64,000 nucleotides of DNA from Mycobacterium intermedium (GTDB lineage: Bacteria > Actinomycetota > Actinomycetes > Mycobacteriales > Mycobacteriaceae): contig NZ_MVHT01000013.1 in NCBI RefSeq assembly GCF_002086275.1, positions 1 to 64,000 on the forward strand, read 5' to 3'. The position numbers and the translations under genes are program-made. Positions 10,694 through 22,406 of the stretch are shown in pieces. The notes under the pieces were generated by a model, which saw nothing but the letters and a program-made list of their open reading frames with translations, ran no database searches and had not been told where the DNA came from. Each line of letters starts with the position of its first letter. Positions within the stretch are counted from its first letter, which is position 1.

Positions 10694-11826
10694 TGAACGC
10701 CGTACTGGCGGTGCTGGCGGCGATCCTGCTGATCGCCCTCAACGCCTACTTCGTCGGAGCGGAATTCGCGCTGATCTCGGCCCGCCGCGACCGACTCGAA
10801 GCGCTGGCCGAACAGGGCAGGAGAAGCGCGGTCACCGTAATCCACGCCGGCGAACAGCTGCCGGCGATGCTGGCCGGCGCTCAACTTGGCGTGACGGTGT
10901 CCTCGATCCTGCTGGGACGCATCGCCGAGCCCGCCGTCGCCCAGGTGCTGGCGAAACTGTTCGTGCTGACGCGGGTGCCCCCGGCCCTGCTTCACACGCT
11001 CTCACTGGCTGTCGCGCTGGCGATCGTGGTGACATTGCACGTGCTGCTCGGGGAAATGGTCCCGAAGAACATCGCGCTGGCCGGTCCGGAGCGCACGGCA
11101 ATGTTGCTGGTCCCGCTGTACCTGCCCTATGTGCGGGCCGCGCGTCCGGTGATCGCGCTGTACAACCTGTGCGCCAACGGGATACTGCGGGCTTTCGGGG
11201 TGGAACCGAAGGACGAGCTGGAAGCGACGGTCTCCAGGGTTGAGCTGTCGGAGATGATCGCCGAATCGGTGTCCGAGGGCCTGCTCGACCCCGAGGAGCA
11301 CAGCAGGCTGACGAGAGCGTTGCGACTCAGCACCCGCGTGATCGCCGATGTGGCCGTTCCGTTGTCGCAGATCCGGGCGGTGCCGGTGGCCGCACCCGGG
11401 GTCGGCCCGACGATCGGCGCCTTCGAGAAGGCCTTGGCCGAAACCGGCTATTCCCGGTTCCCGGTGGTGGACGTCGACGGCACCTACCTCGGCTATCTGC
11501 ACATCAAGGATGTGCTGACACTCGGTGACGATCCGGATGCCGTCATCGACCTCTCCATGGTGCGACCGCTGCCGCGGATACCGACATCGCTGAGCCTGGC
11601 CGATGCCCTGTCGCGGATGCGCCGCAGCAATAGCCACCTGGCCTTGGTGACCGCCGACAGTCCCGGCCGTGGCGCCAGCGGCGGTCCGGTCCTTGCGGAG
11701 GGGCCGGCCGAACCTGGGGGCACCTCCCCCTGGGCAACCTCGGAAAACGTCGTGGCCATGGTGGCGTTGGAGGACCTGGTAGAGGACCTGGTCGGGGCCA
11801 TGCGCGACGGGGCGTCCCAAGACTAG
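10693..11826 (+). CDS. DUF21/CBS-domain membrane protein (Rv1841c type)
   Basis: A 377-residue paralogue of the preceding protein: helices at residues 1-25 (VLAVLAAILLIALNAYFVGAEFAL) and up to about 170, then CBS repeats (LAETGYSRFPVVDVDGTYLGYLHIKDVLTL and NVVAMVALEDLVEDLVG). Translation is coupled, since its ATG overlaps the upstream TGA. It lacks the C-terminal CorC extension of its partner, so the two may form a heteromeric membrane complex. It is somewhat longer than I recall for the M. tuberculosis protein; the extra length includes a Gly/Pro-rich insert near residues 325-350, encoded by a short GGGGG/CCCCC palindrome. Confidence 0.88.
   Translation: MNAVLAVLAAILLIALNAYFVGAEFALISARRDRLEALAEQGRRSAVTVIHAGEQLPAMLAGAQLGVTVSSILLGRIAEPAVAQVLAKLFVLTRVPPALLHTLSLAVALAIVVTLHVLLGEMVPKNIALAGPERTAMLLVPLYLPYVRAARPVIALYNLCANGILRAFGVEPKDELEATVSRVELSEMIAESVSEGLLDPEEHSRLTRALRLSTRVIADVAVPLSQIRAVPVAAPGVGPTIGAFEKALAETGYSRFPVVDVDGTYLGYLHIKDVLTLGDDPDAVIDLSMVRPLPRIPTSLSLADALSRMRRSNSHLALVTADSPGRGASGGPVLAEGPAEPGGTSPWATSENVVAMVALEDLVEDLVGAMRDGASQD
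11716..11730. repeat. Short GGGGG/CCCCC palindrome inside the Rv1841c-type gene
   Basis: GGGGG, loop CACCT and CCCCC at 11716-11730 lie within the low-complexity C-terminal insert of the CBS protein. I have seen similar GGGGGCACCTCCC units dispersed in slow-growing mycobacteria, so it may be a small mobile palindrome. This is an impression, not a database result. Confidence 0.35.
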
Positions 11827-12066
11827 GTCAGTAGCCCGTATGATCTTCTGGGCCGTTTTTCAAGGCCGACAGCCCCCTGGCATCGCCACTCGTTGCCAGC
11901 GGCCTTACGGCGTTGTCCCCAGCCGCGTCGCGGCGACCCCCTGGGCGCGCCGTGACCTGCTGCTGCAGGTCGGCCGGATAGGCTCGGCAGGCTGCCGTCG
12001 GTAGGCTGAAGTCGTAGCCAGTCGGTAGCGGCGGAGGCCGTACCAGGCCATACACGGAGGAGAACC

Positions 12067-14277
12067 ATGACTGAACGGGTTGCGGCGGGCAACTTGCGCG
12101 TCGCGCGGGTGCTGTACGACTTCGTCAACAACGAGGCGCTGCCGGGCACCGACATCGACCCGGACAGCTTCTGGGCCGGCGTCGACAAGGTCGTCACCGA
12201 CCTGACCCCGCAGAACCAGGCGCTGCTGAACACCCGCGACGAACTTCAGGCCCAGATCGACAAGTGGCACCGCCACCATGTGCTCGACACGTTCGACCCG
12301 GACGCCTACCGTCAATTCCTCACCGACATCGGCTACTTGCAGCCCGAGCCCGAAGACTTCACCATCACCACGTCCGGGGTCGACGACGAAATCACCACGA
12401 CCGCGGGTCCCCAGCTGGTGGTGCCGATACTCAACGCACGCTTCGCGCTGAACGCGGCCAACGCACGCTGGGGCTCTCTCTACGACGCCCTCTACGGCAC
12501 CGACGTCATCCCCGAGGACGACGGCGCCGAAAAGGGCTCGAGCTACAACAAGGTCCGCGGCGACAAGGTGATCGCCTACGCCCGCAACTTCCTCGACCAG
12601 AGCGTGCCATTGGCATCCGGCTCCTGGGCGGACGCGACGGGCCTGAGCATCGCCGACGGTCAACTGCAGATCGCGCTCGGCGATGAATCCACCGGCCTGG
12701 CCAGTCCGGAGAAGTTCGTCGGTTACACCGGCGAGCTCGGCGCCTCCTCCTGGTCGGTGTTGCTGGTCAACCACGGACTGCACATTGAGATCCTCATCGA
12801 CCCCCAGTCCGAGGTTGGTGCCACCGACCGCGCCGGCATCAAGGACGTGGTCCTGGAATCGGCGATCACCACGATCATGGACTTCGAGGACTCGGTGACC
12901 GCGGTCGACGCCGACGACAAGGTTCTCGGCTACCGCAACTGGCTCGGACTCAACAAGGGCGACCTGTCCGAGGAAGTCCTCAAGAACGGCAAGACGTTCA
13001 TCCGGGTGCTCAACGCCGACCGCACCTACACCACGCCGGACGGCGGCAAGTTGACCCTGCCCGGCCGCAGCCTGTTGTTCGTCCGCAACGTCGGTCACCT
13101 GATGACGAACGACGCAATCGTGTTGGCCGGCGGCGACGGCGAAGAGACAGAGGTGTTTGAAGGCATCATGGATGCCCTGTTCACCAGCCTGATCGCCATC
13201 CACGGCCTGCGTGGCGGATCGGACAACAACGGCGCCAACGGGCCCTACGTCAACAGCCGCACCGGCTCCATCTACATCGTCAAGCCCAAGATGCACGGGC
13301 CCGCCGAGGTGGCCTTCACCTGCGAGCTGTTCAGCCGGGTCGAAGACGTCCTCGGGTTGCCCCAGGGCACCCTCAAGGTCGGGATCATGGACGAGGAGCG
13401 CCGCACCACGGTCAACCTGAAGGCCTGTATCAAGGCCGCCGCGGACCGCGTCGTGTTCATCAACACCGGATTCCTGGACCGCACCGGAGACGAGATTCAC
13501 ACCTCGATGGAAGCCGGCCCGATGATCCGCAAGGGTGCGATGAAGAACACCACCTGGATCAAGGCGTACGAGGACGCCAACGTCGACGTCGGGCTGGCCG
13601 CCGGTTTCTCCGGCAAGGCGCAGATCGGCAAGGGCATGTGGGCCATGACGGAACTGATGGCCGACATGGTCGAGCAGAAGATCGGCCAGCCCAAGGCCGG
13701 CGCCACCACGGCGTGGGTGCCGTCGCCGACGGCGGCCACCTTGCACGCGATGCACTACCACCAGGTCGACGTGTTCGCCGTGCAGAAGGAACTCGAAGGC
13801 AAGAAGCGCACCACCATCGACGAATTGCTGACGATCCCGCTGGCCAAGGAGTTGGCCTGGGCGCCCGAAGAGATTCGCGAAGAGGTCGACAACAATTGTC
13901 AGTCGATCTTGGGCTACGTGGTGCGCTGGGTTGAACAGGGCATCGGCTGTTCGAAGGTGCCCGACATCCACAATGTCGCGCTCATGGAGGACCGCGCCAC
14001 CCTGCGCATCTCCAGCCAGCTGCTGGCCAACTGGCTGCGGCACGGCGTGATCACCAGCGAGGATGTCCGGGCCAGCCTCGAGCGGATGGCGCCGCTGGTG
14101 GACAAGCAGAACGAGGGTGACCCGAACTACCGGCCGATGGCACCCAATTTCGACGACAGCGTCGCCTTCCTGGCCGCCCAGGAACTGATCCTCTCCGGCG
14201 GCCAGCAGCCCAACGGGTACACCGAGCCGATCCTGCACCGCCGCCGTCGCGAATTCAAGGCACGCGCCAGTGCGTGA
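12067..14277 (+). CDS. glcB: Malate synthase G
   Basis: The 736-residue enzyme condenses glyoxylate with acetyl-CoA to malate in the glyoxylate shunt, needed for growth on fatty acids. Family markers include [18 protein letters not shown] near residue 275, [19 protein letters not shown] near 380, [13 protein letters not shown] near 410, [13 protein letters not shown] with the acidic Mg2+ ligands near 440, and [13 protein letters not shown] at the end. A GGAGGAG site precedes ATG 12067. Length is that of the monomeric G isoform. In M. tuberculosis vapBC and PE_PGRS34 stand between this gene and the CBS pair; here they are absent. Confidence 0.97.
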   Translation: MTERVAAGNLRVARVLYDFVNNEALPGTDIDPDSFWAGVDKVVTDLTPQNQALLNTRDELQAQIDKWHRHHVLDTFDPDAYRQFLTDIGYLQPEPEDFTITTSGVDDEITTTAGPQLVVPILNARFALNAANARWGSLYDALYGTDVIPEDDGAEKGSSYNKVRGDKVIAYARNFLDQSVPLASGSWADATGLSIADGQLQIALGDESTGLASPEKFVGYTGELGASSWSVLLVNHGLHIEILIDPQSEVGATDRAGIKDVVLESAITTIMDFEDSVTAVDADDKVLGYRNWLGLNKGDLSEEVLKNGKTFIRVLNADRTYTTPDGGKLTLPGRSLLFVRNVGHLMTNDAIVLAGGDGEETEVFEGIMDALFTSLIAIHGLRGGSDNNGANGPYVNSRTGSIYIVKPKMHGPAEVAFTCELFSRVEDVLGLPQGTLKVGIMDEERRTTVNLKACIKAAADRVVFINTGFLDRTGDEIHTSMEAGPMIRKGAMKNTTWIKAYEDANVDVGLAAGFSGKAQIGKGMWAMTELMADMVEQKIGQPKAGATTAWVPSPTAATLHAMHYHQVDVFAVQKELEGKKRTTIDELLTIPLAKELAWAPEEIREEVDNNCQSILGYVVRWVEQGIGCSKVPDIHNVALMEDRATLRISSQLLANWLRHGVITSEDVRASLERMAPLVDKQNEGDPNYRPMAPNFDDSVAFLAAQELILSGGQQPNGYTEPILHRRRREFKARASA

Positions 14278-14336
14278 TCTGCCCTTGACGGGCGGCAGCC
14301 CCGACAGGATCCCGAGGAGAGGACGCATCCACCGGT

Positions 14337-16475
14337 ATGGGTAGGCACAGCAAGCCCGACCCTGACGACGATCCGGTTGACGAATATCTCGCGGAACCTG
14401 CGGACGCGGGCTCCGAAATAGCCGACGAACCGGGCGGGGGCAGGCACGAGACTGGCGACGGGGACGGCGGCTACCGCTGGGAATTTTTGTCCCCATCGGC
14501 CCCGTCCGCTCGCTCGGACGAAGCGTCGAGCGATTACGAGCACGACGAATACCGCGACTACTCCGACGACTATTCCAGCGACGACGCGAGCGACGCGCCG
14601 CCGTACTCGACTCCCGACACCGACGACTACCCCGACTTTGGAACGCAGTCGGAGAGCCCGGAGGGGACGGGCGCGGAGCCGCCATCACCTCCCCCGCCGC
14701 TGTTCCCTGCCGCCGGCCAACGCGAACCCGGCGGCTGGCGGGGCGGTCACCGCAGTGCCGGCGGACGACGGGGGGTGAGCATCGGCGTCATCGTCGCCCT
14801 CGTCCTGGTCGTGGTGGTGGTGGGCACGGTGATCGTGTGGCGATTCGTCGGTGACGCCTTGTCTCATCGGTCCAGCAACCCAGCGGCGCACTGCGTGGGC
14901 GGCAAGGACAGCGTGGCTGTGATCGCCGACCCGTCCATCGTCGAGCAGGTGAGGAATCTCGCCGACGGCTACAACGCCACGGCGGGCCCGGTCGGCGACA
15001 AATGTGTGTCGGTGACGGTCAAGTCGGCCGGCTCCGACGCCGTGCTGAGCGGCTTCGCCGGGCAGTGGCCCTCCGAGCTCGGCAACCAACCCGGATTGTG
15101 GATCCCGGGCAGCTCGGTCTCCGCCGCACGACTCAGCGCGGCGGCGGGCCAGAAAACCATCAGCGACAGCCGTTCCCTGGTGACGTCGCCGGTGGTGCTG
15201 GCGATACGCCCGGAGTTGCAGCAGGCCTTGTCCAACCAGAACTGGGCCGCGCTGCCTGGCCTGCAAACCAAGCCGGATTCGTTGGCCGGTTTGAACATGG
15301 CCCCGTGGGGGTCGTTGCGACTGGCGCTGCCGCTCAGCGGCAACGGCGACGCCACGTTCCTGGCCGGCGAGGCGATCGCCGCCGCCTCGGCGCCGGCCGG
15401 CGCGCCTCCGACGGCGGGCAGCGGCGCGGTGCGCAGCCTGCTGAGCGGGCAACCCAAGCTTGCCGACGACTCCCTCGACGAAGCGATGAACGCGCTGCTC
15501 AAACCGGGTTCCAAAGACGATGCCGCGGCGGGGCCGGTGCACGCGGTAATCACCACTGAGCAGCAGATCTTCAAGCGCGGCCAGTCGGTGCCGGACGCCA
15601 AGACCAAGCTGGCGTCGTGGCTTCCGCCGGGCCCGGTCGCGCTGGCCGACTATCCGACGGTGCTGCTCAGCGGCCCGTGGTTGTCCCAGGAGCAAGCGAC
15701 GGCGGCCAGCGCGTTCTCGAGGTACTTGCGCAAGCCCGATCAGCTCGCGAACCTGGCCAAGGCCGGTTTCCGGGTGGGCGGGGTGAAGCCGCCGAGCAGC
15801 CCGGTTGTCAATTTCCCGGACCTGCCCAACACGCTGTCGGTCGGTGACGACGAAACCCGCGCCACCCTCGCCGACACCATGGCCACGCCGTCAAAGGGAG
15901 TGGCCGCCACCATCATGCTCGATCAGTCGATGCCCGCCGAAGAAGGCGGCAAGAGCAGGCTGGCCAATGTCATTGCGGCGCTTGCCAATCAGATCAAGGC
16001 GGCGCCGCCCGATGCGATCATCGGGTTGTGGACGTTCGACGGCCATGAGGGGCGGTCCGAAGTCGCGGCCGGGCCGCTGCCGGACCAGGTCAACGGCCAG
16101 CCGCGGTCGGTGGCCCTGCTCGCGGCACTGGACAAACAGTATTCGTCCAACGGGGGCGCGGTGTCGTTCACCACGCTGCGGCTGATCTACCAGGAAATGC
16201 TGGCCAATTACCGTGCCGGAAAAGACAATTCGATCCTGGTGATCACTTCCGGGCCGCACACCGATCAGACCCTGGACGGGCCCGGATTGCAGGAGTTCAT
16301 CCGCAGCAGCCAGGACCCGGCTAAGCCGGTCGCGGTCAATGTGATCGACTTCGGCGGCGATCCGGACCGCGCGACCTGGGAGGCGGTGGCCAAGCTCAGC
16401 GGCGGCAGGTACCAGAACCTGGCGACGTCGGCGTCCCCTGAGCTCGCCACGGCGGTCAGCAGCTTCTTGAGCTGA
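14337..16475 (+). CDS. Membrane-anchored VWA-domain protein (Rv1836c type)
   Basis: A 712-residue protein with an acidic, Asp/Ser/Pro-rich cytoplasmic N-terminus (residues 1-145), one transmembrane helix at about 150-175 ([20 protein letters not shown]), and a large extracytoplasmic part. The middle resembles a periplasmic substrate-binding fold ([30 protein letters not shown]). The last 200 residues form a von Willebrand A domain ([27 protein letters not shown]), though the MIDAS DxSxS is degenerate (DQSMP). Function unknown; the M. tuberculosis homologue stands in the same place beside glcB. Confidence 0.9.
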   Translation: MGRHSKPDPDDDPVDEYLAEPADAGSEIADEPGGGRHETGDGDGGYRWEFLSPSAPSARSDEASSDYEHDEYRDYSDDYSSDDASDAPPYSTPDTDDYPDFGTQSESPEGTGAEPPSPPPPLFPAAGQREPGGWRGGHRSAGGRRGVSIGVIVALVLVVVVVGTVIVWRFVGDALSHRSSNPAAHCVGGKDSVAVIADPSIVEQVRNLADGYNATAGPVGDKCVSVTVKSAGSDAVLSGFAGQWPSELGNQPGLWIPGSSVSAARLSAAAGQKTISDSRSLVTSPVVLAIRPELQQALSNQNWAALPGLQTKPDSLAGLNMAPWGSLRLALPLSGNGDATFLAGEAIAAASAPAGAPPTAGSGAVRSLLSGQPKLADDSLDEAMNALLKPGSKDDAAAGPVHAVITTEQQIFKRGQSVPDAKTKLASWLPPGPVALADYPTVLLSGPWLSQEQATAASAFSRYLRKPDQLANLAKAGFRVGGVKPPSSPVVNFPDLPNTLSVGDDETRATLADTMATPSKGVAATIMLDQSMPAEEGGKSRLANVIAALANQIKAAPPDAIIGLWTFDGHEGRSEVAAGPLPDQVNGQPRSVALLAALDKQYSSNGGAVSFTTLRLIYQEMLANYRAGKDNSILVITSGPHTDQTLDGPGLQEFIRSSQDPAKPVAVNVIDFGGDPDRATWEAVAKLSGGRYQNLATSASPELATAVSSFLS

Positions 16476-16488
16476 TCGTCTGGCTCCG

Positions 16489-18330
16489 ATGGCAAACAGC
16501 GGTTCGGATGCGGCCTGGTACGCCGCGTCGGACTCCGGACGCCCATCTTTGCGACGTCGTGGCATGCGATATTCGTCGTGCTACGTGACGATGCGCGACG
16601 GGGTCCGGATCGCCATCGATCTCTACCTGCCCGCCGATCTGGCAAGCGGACAGCGGCTGCCGGTGATCCTGCACCAGACCCGCTACTACCGGTCCATGCA
16701 GTGGCGCCAGCCCATGCGAAAGCTATTCGGAGGCAAGCCACTTCAACACATCACCGCGGACAGGAGGCGCCGGAGGCGATTCGTGGCCGCTGGCTACGCC
16801 TGGGTCGATGTGGACGTGCGCGGGTCGGGTGCGTCATTCGGGGCGCGGGAGTCCGAATGGTCGCCCGACGAAATTCGGGACGGCGCCGAAATCGTCGACT
16901 GGATCGTGCGCCAGCCATGGTGCAACGGCAAGGTCGCTGGGTTGGGGAACTCCTACGACGGCACGGCAGCGGAGTTCCTCCTGGTCAACCAGCATCCCGC
17001 GGTAAAGGTGATCGCCCCCTGTTTCGCGCTCTTCGACGTCTACACCGACATCGCGTTTCCTGGCGGCATTCACGCCACCTGGTTCACCGAAACGTGGGGA
17101 CGCTACAACGAGGCCATGGACCGCAACGCCCTGCACGAGGTGGTCGGGTGGTGGGCGAAAATCCCGGTGACCGGCGTCCAGCCGGTGCAAGACGATCGTG
17201 ACCGCGCGTTGCGGGCGCAAGCCATCGCCGCTCATCGAGACAACTACGACGTCCACAAGTTCGCGACGTCGCTCACCTTCCGTGACGACGTCGCCGCCAC
17301 GGGGCGCACCATCGACCTGCTCAGTCCGCACCACTATTGGCGCGATATCGCGGCGACGGGCGCACCCATCTACAACTACAGCGGCTGGTTCGACGGCGGG
17401 TACGGGCACGCCGCCATCAAACGGTTTCTCACCGTCCGCACCCCGGGCAGCCGCCTAATCCTGGGGCCGTGGAACCACACCGCCGGCTGGCGTGTCGACC
17501 CCGTACGCGGGCTGCGCAAGCCCGCGTTCGATCACGACGGCGAACTCCTGCGGTTCTTCGACCACCACCTCAAGGGCGTCGATACCGGCATTGGCTCCGA
17601 ACCGCCGGTGCATTACTTCACCATGGTCGAGGACCGATGGAAGTCGGCGGACACCTGGCCACCGCCGGCCACCACGAGGACCTACTACCTGGCCGAGGGG
17701 CGGCGGCTCGTCCTGGAACCGCCCACCTCCGAAGCCGACGACGCCGCCGAAGACGCCGACGAATACTCGGTGGATCCGACCGCCTCCACCGGCGAGCACT
17801 CCCGCTGGCAATCGCAAGTGGGCATCGGTGGACACGTTCGCTACCCCGATCGCGAGGCCCAGGACGCCAAGCTGCTGACCTACACCTCCGCGCCGCTCCA
17901 CGGTCCCCTCGAAGTGACCGGGCATCCACTGATCACCCTGTTCGTGACGTCGACGGCCAGCGACGGCACGTTCTTCGTCTACCTGGAAGACGTCGATGCG
18001 CGCGGCCGGGTCACGTACGTCACCGAAGGGCAGCTGCGTGCGCTGCATCGTCGGATCAGCGACGCACCGCCGCCGTACCGCCAGCCGGTCCCGTACCGAA
18101 CATTCACTCGCGGCGACGCGCGGCCGCTCGTCAACGGCGAGATCGCCGAGCTGACGTTCGACCTGTTGCCGACGTCGTACCTATTCCGGGCGGGCCACCG
18201 AATCCGTGTCGCGATCGCCGGCACCGACGCACACCATTTCGCGATCCTGCCCGGTGGACCGCCGACCGTGCGTGTCTACCGCGCCGGGCTGCATGCCTCC
18301 CGCATCAATCTGCCGGTCATCGAGGCCTGA
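16489..18330 (+). CDS. CocE/NonD-family hydrolase (Rv1835c type)
   Basis: The 613-residue alpha/beta hydrolase has the X-Pro dipeptidyl-peptidase/cocaine esterase layout. The nucleophile motif GNSYDG is near residue 150, an oxyanion segment [14 protein letters not shown] near 105, and the catalytic His lies in GPWNHTAGW near 328. The C-terminal jelly-roll domain covers about 410-613 ([40 protein letters not shown]). It follows the VWA gene by 13 bases. Substrate unknown. In M. tuberculosis lipZ and a dehalogenase gene lie between this gene and gcvB; neither is here. Confidence 0.9.
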   Translation: MANSGSDAAWYAASDSGRPSLRRRGMRYSSCYVTMRDGVRIAIDLYLPADLASGQRLPVILHQTRYYRSMQWRQPMRKLFGGKPLQHITADRRRRRRFVAAGYAWVDVDVRGSGASFGARESEWSPDEIRDGAEIVDWIVRQPWCNGKVAGLGNSYDGTAAEFLLVNQHPAVKVIAPCFALFDVYTDIAFPGGIHATWFTETWGRYNEAMDRNALHEVVGWWAKIPVTGVQPVQDDRDRALRAQAIAAHRDNYDVHKFATSLTFRDDVAATGRTIDLLSPHHYWRDIAATGAPIYNYSGWFDGGYGHAAIKRFLTVRTPGSRLILGPWNHTAGWRVDPVRGLRKPAFDHDGELLRFFDHHLKGVDTGIGSEPPVHYFTMVEDRWKSADTWPPPATTRTYYLAEGRRLVLEPPTSEADDAAEDADEYSVDPTASTGEHSRWQSQVGIGGHVRYPDREAQDAKLLTYTSAPLHGPLEVTGHPLITLFVTSTASDGTFFVYLEDVDARGRVTYVTEGQLRALHRRISDAPPPYRQPVPYRTFTRGDARPLVNGEIAELTFDLLPTSYLFRAGHRIRVAIAGTDAHHFAILPGGPPTVRVYRAGLHASRINLPVIEA

Positions 18331-18339
18331 GGCGCGTCG

Positions 18340-18358
18340 GACCCGTCTCGGCCGGGTC
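18340..18358. terminator. Possible bidirectional terminator hairpin between convergent genes
   Basis: GACCCG at 18340-18345 pairs with CGGGTC at 18353-18358 across a seven-base loop, in the 26-base gap between the converging hydrolase and gcvB genes. There is no T-run, which is usual for mycobacterial terminators. Confidence 0.35.
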
Positions 18359-21176
18359 AGGCGAAGGCCTCCACCGGCGGGCACGAGCACACCAGGTTGC
18401 GGTCGCCGTAAGCCCCGTCGATGCGCCGCACCGGGGGCCAGACCTTGGGCCGGAACGACTTGCCGAGCGGGTAGGCGGCCTCTTCCCGCGTGTAAGGGTG
18501 GTTCCACTCGGACACCAGCAGGCACTCCGCCGTGTGGGGTGCGTTGCGCAGCGGATTGTCGTCGGCAGGCCAGACCCCGGCCCCAACCTTGTCGATTTCG
18601 GCGCGAATGCCGATCATCGCTTCGCAGAACGCGTCAACCTCGGCCAGGCTTTCGCTTTCGGTCGGCTCCACCATCAGCGTGCCGGCCACCGGGAAGCTCA
18701 TGGTCGGCGCGTGAAAGCCGTAGTCCGCCAACCTCTTTGCGACGTCATCGACGGTCACGCCGGTCGCCTTGGTGATGCCGCGCAGGTCCAGGATGCACTC
18801 GTGGGCCACCATCCCGTTCTCGCCGGTGTAGAGCACCGGGAAGTACTCGTCGAGGCGGCGCGCGATGTAGTTGGCCGACGCGATCGCGGTCAGAGAGGCC
18901 GCCCGCAGGCCGTCACCGCCCATCATCCTGATGTAGGCCCAGCTGATCGGCAGGATTGACGCCGAGCCGTACGGCGCCGACGACACCGGACGCCCGTGCG
19001 GCAGTTCCGGAGCGTGCGGGTGACCCGGCAGGAACGGGGCCAGATGCGAACGCACCGCGACCGGCCCGACGCCGGGGCCACCACCGCCGTGCGGGATGCA
19101 GAACGTCTTGTGCAGGTTCAGGTGGCTCACGTCGCCGCCGAACTTACCCGGCCGGGCCAGCCCGACCAGCGCGTTGAGGTTGGCGCCGTCGACGTAGACC
19201 TGCCCGCCGGCGTCGTGCACGGCCGCGCAGATGTCGGCGATGTCGTGCTCGTACACGCCGTGGGTGGACGGGTAGGTGATCATCAGGGCCGCCAGCCGTT
19301 CTGCGTGTTCGCTGACCTTTGCGCGAAGATCGTCAAGGTTGACGTCGCCGTTGTCGTGGCAGGCCACGACAACAACCCGCATCCCGGCCAGCGCGGCAGA
19401 GGCGGCGTTGGTCCCGTGCGCACTCGAGGGGATCAGGCAGATGTCGCGGTGCGGCTCCCCGCGGCTGGCGTGGTACTCGTGGATGGCCAACAAGCCCGCG
19501 TACTCCCCCTGCGAGCCGGCGTTGGGCTGCAGCGAAACGGCGTCGTAGCCGGTGATGTGCACCAGCCAGGACTCCAAATCGGCAATCAGACGGCGCAAAC
19601 CGGGCGTATCCGCGGCCGGTGCGAACGGATGCTGCCGCCCGAACTCCGGCCAGGTGATGGCCTCCATCTCGGCGGCGGCGTTGAGCTTCATGGTGCACGA
19701 GCCCAGCGGGATCATGCTGCGGTCCAACGCGATGTCCTTGTCGGACAACTCGCGCAGATACCGCATCATCGACGTCTCACTGCGGTATCGAGTGAACGCG
19801 GGATGGGTCAGGAATTCCGACGTCCGCGTCTGGATGTCGACGGGTGTGCGGTCGGTGGCGGTGACGCCGAACGCGTCCAGAACCGCCGCCACATGGGCAT
19901 CGGTGGTGGCTTCGTCACAGGCCACCGACACGTGATCGGCGTCGACGCGCCACAGGTTGATGCCGCGCGCCTTGGCGGCGGCCAACACCTCGTCGGCACG
20001 GCCGGGCACCCGGGCCAGCACGGTGTCGAAGTACCTGTCGTGCACCACAGCATCACCCAGTGCCCCGGCAATGGTTTCGGCATGGGAGTGCACCCGACGC
20101 GCGATGGCCTTCAGGCCGTCGGCGCCGTGATAGCTGGCGTACATCGCCGCCATGACCGCCAGCAAGACCTGTGCGGTGCAGATGTTGCTGGTCGCCTTGT
20201 CCCGACGGATGTGCTGTTCCCGGGTCTGCAGCGCCAGCCGATACGCCGGTGTCCCGTCGGCGTCCAGCGAAACGCCGACCAGCCGACCCGGCAGCTGACG
20301 GGCGTGCTTGGCGTGCACGGCCAGGTATCCGGCATGCGGACCTCCGAAACCCATTGGCACGCCGAATCGTTGCGTGGTGCCAAACGCGACGCCGGCGCCG
20401 ATCTCGCCCGGCGGTGTAACCAGCGTCAGCGCCAACAGGTCGGCGCCGATGGCCACCAGGGCACCGCGGTCGTGGGCCTGCTGCACCAGGGCCGACCAGT
20501 CGGTGATCCGGCCGCTGGCGCCGGGCAGCTGGGCGATCACGCCGAAGAAGTCCCCGTCGGGCAGGCCGTCGCGAAGGTCGGCGGTGACGATCTCGATGCC
20601 CAGCGGCTTGGCCCGAGTCTCCAAGATCGCGGCGGTCTGGGTGAATACGTCGACATCCACGGCCAGTCGGCGTGTCGAGCTGCGAACCGCGCGGTGCATC
20701 AGGGTCATGGCCTCGGCGGCTGCGGTGCCCTCGTCCAGCATCGACGCGTTGGCGATCTCGAGGCCGGTGAGGTCGGTGATCATGGTCTGGAAGTTCAGCA
20801 GCGCTTCCAGCCGGCCTTGGCTGATTTCGGGCTGGTACGGGGTGTAGGCGGTGTACCAGGCCGGATTCTCCATGATGTTGCGCACCAGCACGGGTGGGGT
20901 GAGCGTGTCGTAGTAGCCCTGGCCGATCATCGACACGGCCACGGTGTTGGACTCGGCCAAGGCCCGCAACTCGGCCAGCGCTTCGGCCTCGCTGGCGGCC
21001 GGCGGCAGCCGGTCCAGACCGGGCGCGGCTCCGGTGTCGGTGAGCTTGTCGAGGATGCCCGTGGGGACCGCCTTGGCGGCCAGAGCGTCGAGCGAGTCAA
21101 CACCGATGACGGCAAGCATGGTTTCGATCGCCTGGCTGTCCAGGCCGATGTGGCGCTCCGCGAATTGTTTCGACAA
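18357..21176 (-). CDS. gcvB: Glycine dehydrogenase (decarboxylating), P-protein
   Basis: The 939-residue PLP enzyme decarboxylates glycine and transfers the aminomethyl group to the lipoyl arm of GcvH. The PLP lysine is Lys690 in [17 protein letters not shown]; other markers are [15 protein letters not shown] and [14 protein letters not shown]. The length is that of the fused single-chain form. The start is a TTG at 21176 preceded by AGGAG with eight-base spacing. Expression is expected to be switched on by glycine through the tandem riboswitch upstream. The H-protein gene gcvH lies 3.3 kb downstream in the same direction. Confidence 0.97.
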   Translation of the reverse strand: MSKQFAERHIGLDSQAIETMLAVIGVDSLDALAAKAVPTGILDKLTDTGAAPGLDRLPPAASEAEALAELRALAESNTVAVSMIGQGYYDTLTPPVLVRNIMENPAWYTAYTPYQPEISQGRLEALLNFQTMITDLTGLEIANASMLDEGTAAAEAMTLMHRAVRSSTRRLAVDVDVFTQTAAILETRAKPLGIEIVTADLRDGLPDGDFFGVIAQLPGASGRITDWSALVQQAHDRGALVAIGADLLALTLVTPPGEIGAGVAFGTTQRFGVPMGFGGPHAGYLAVHAKHARQLPGRLVGVSLDADGTPAYRLALQTREQHIRRDKATSNICTAQVLLAVMAAMYASYHGADGLKAIARRVHSHAETIAGALGDAVVHDRYFDTVLARVPGRADEVLAAAKARGINLWRVDADHVSVACDEATTDAHVAAVLDAFGVTATDRTPVDIQTRTSEFLTHPAFTRYRSETSMMRYLRELSDKDIALDRSMIPLGSCTMKLNAAAEMEAITWPEFGRQHPFAPAADTPGLRRLIADLESWLVHITGYDAVSLQPNAGSQGEYAGLLAIHEYHASRGEPHRDICLIPSSAHGTNAASAALAGMRVVVVACHDNGDVNLDDLRAKVSEHAERLAALMITYPSTHGVYEHDIADICAAVHDAGGQVYVDGANLNALVGLARPGKFGGDVSHLNLHKTFCIPHGGGGPGVGPVAVRSHLAPFLPGHPHAPELPHGRPVSSAPYGSASILPISWAYIRMMGGDGLRAASLTAIASANYIARRLDEYFPVLYTGENGMVAHECILDLRGITKATGVTVDDVAKRLADYGFHAPTMSFPVAGTLMVEPTESESLAEVDAFCEAMIGIRAEIDKVGAGVWPADDNPLRNAPHTAECLLVSEWNHPYTREEAAYPLGKSFRPKVWPPVRRIDGAYGDRNLVCSCPPVEAFA

Positions 21177-21211
21177 CGTGCACTCCTGACACAGGAAGAG
21201 GGATCAGCGGC

Positions 21212-21425
21212 CCTCCCCCTCTGTCTTCACCCGAGCACCGGGCGCCTGAGAGATTCGGCCGCCCGTAACTCGGGTGCCTTTCCCCATCGGCGGGCGGGAC
21301 CCGTCGGGTCGCCGCCGCTTTCCAGAGGCATCGTTGTCCAGCGCGGTCCGGGTGCCTGAGAGGTTGACGGAGAGGTATTGCTCCTTCGGCGTCCGTGGCT
21401 GGCGGCCACGAAACTCTCCCGCGCG
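21212..21425 (-). ncRNA. Tandem glycine riboswitch in the gcvB leader
   Basis: Read on the minus strand, two consecutive glycine aptamers are seen. The first has GGGAGAG, GCCGAAGGAGCAA and CCTCTCAGGCAC. The second has GATGCCTCTGGAAAG, GCCGATGGGGAAAGG and ATCTCTCAGGCGCCC, followed by GAAGACAGAGGGG. The order and spacing match the cooperative two-aptamer arrangement, and in this setting it usually acts as a glycine-activated ON switch. It ends about 35 bases before the gcvB start, which fits translation or termination control. Confidence 0.93.
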
Positions 21426-21486
21426 AGAGCGATGCGTTGTCTAGTTTACTCGGCCGGGAGTTTTTCGCCGCGCGTGTGCGTGCGTA

Positions 21487-22122
21487 CTAGCCGATCTTGC
21501 GGTCGCGATGCTTGCGACGCGACGCGAGTTCGTCTTCCGGGGTGGCGATGGACTCGCCGCCGTCGGCCCGCTCACCGGGGAAGTCGGCGATCACGCCGGT
21601 CAACTCGCGCATCGCGCCCGAGAGGGCAATGCCGAACACGCCCTGGCCGCCCTGCAACAGGTCGACGACCTCTTCGGCGGAGGTGCACTCGTACACGCTG
21701 GTGCCGTCGGAGAACAAGGTGATGTTGGCCAGGTCCTGCACGCCTCGCTGGCGCAGGTGGTCGACCGCGACCCGGATGTTGTGCAACGAGATCCCGGTGT
21801 CCAGCAACCGCTTGACGATCTTGAGCACCAGGATGTCCTTGAACGAGTAAAGGCGTTGGCTGCCGGAACCGGCCGCACTGCGAATCGACGGGACAACCAG
21901 CGAAGTCCGCGCCCAGTAATCCAACTGGCGGTAGGTGATCCCGGCGATCTGGCACGCGCTCGGGCCGCGGTAGCCCACCAACTCGTCGGGCACGGAATCG
22001 TCTGGGAACAGCCCGGGCTGCACTGCATCGGTCGCCTTGCTGGGCGTGCCGCGGCCACCACCGGGGGCGGCGGCCGCGTCGTCAGCAAGGTCAAGCTCTC
22101 CTTGACGTGGCTGCTCGCTCAC
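21487..22122 (-). CDS. resR: MerR-family regulator (Rv1830 type, ResR/McdR)
   Basis: The 211-residue protein has a MerR-like helix-turn-helix at about residues 47-120 (GPSACQIAGITYRQLDYWARTSLV, then YSFKDILVLKIVKRLLDTGISL) after a disordered N-terminus, and a C-terminal dimer or effector part. It lacks an obvious cysteine metal site. The M. tuberculosis homologue Rv1830 regulates growth and division genes, and mutations in it are linked to antibiotic resilience. It lies just upstream of the gcvB riboswitch, in the same direction. Confidence 0.9.
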   Translation of the reverse strand: MSEQPRQGELDLADDAAAAPGGGRGTPSKATDAVQPGLFPDDSVPDELVGYRGPSACQIAGITYRQLDYWARTSLVVPSIRSAAGSGSQRLYSFKDILVLKIVKRLLDTGISLHNIRVAVDHLRQRGVQDLANITLFSDGTSVYECTSAEEVVDLLQGGQGVFGIALSGAMRELTGVIADFPGERADGGESIATPEDELASRRKHRDRKIG

Positions 22123-22406
22123 GGTGCTTCCTCTCGCCGATCGCGCTCTCGTCTAGCTGCGTCACTGGCCGTCCCGACGGCCTAGCTTCTCAGGCCCGAG
22201 TGCTTGAGAGCATACGCCGTTAGGTTGCCGCCGTAATCCCGGTGATCATCCAACCGTCATCAAAGTATGGCTGCCGGGGTGGAAAGCGGGCGCTAAGCGC
22301 GAGGCGTGTCGAGGGTCGAGCCTGTGAGTTGAGACTAATCCGTAACTTAACGTCCCACGGAACCACCGCAGCGCCGTTCTGCTTGCCCGGTGACCTTGCC
22401 CGGTGA

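Noticed and set aside
11905..14688. 927-codon open frame on the minus strand
   Set aside because: It is the antisense shadow of glcB and its flank; the composition is a GC-bias artefact and no family is recognisable.
18996..21359. 787-codon plus-strand frame
   Set aside because: Antisense to gcvB and its riboswitch; no recognisable domain or ribosome site.
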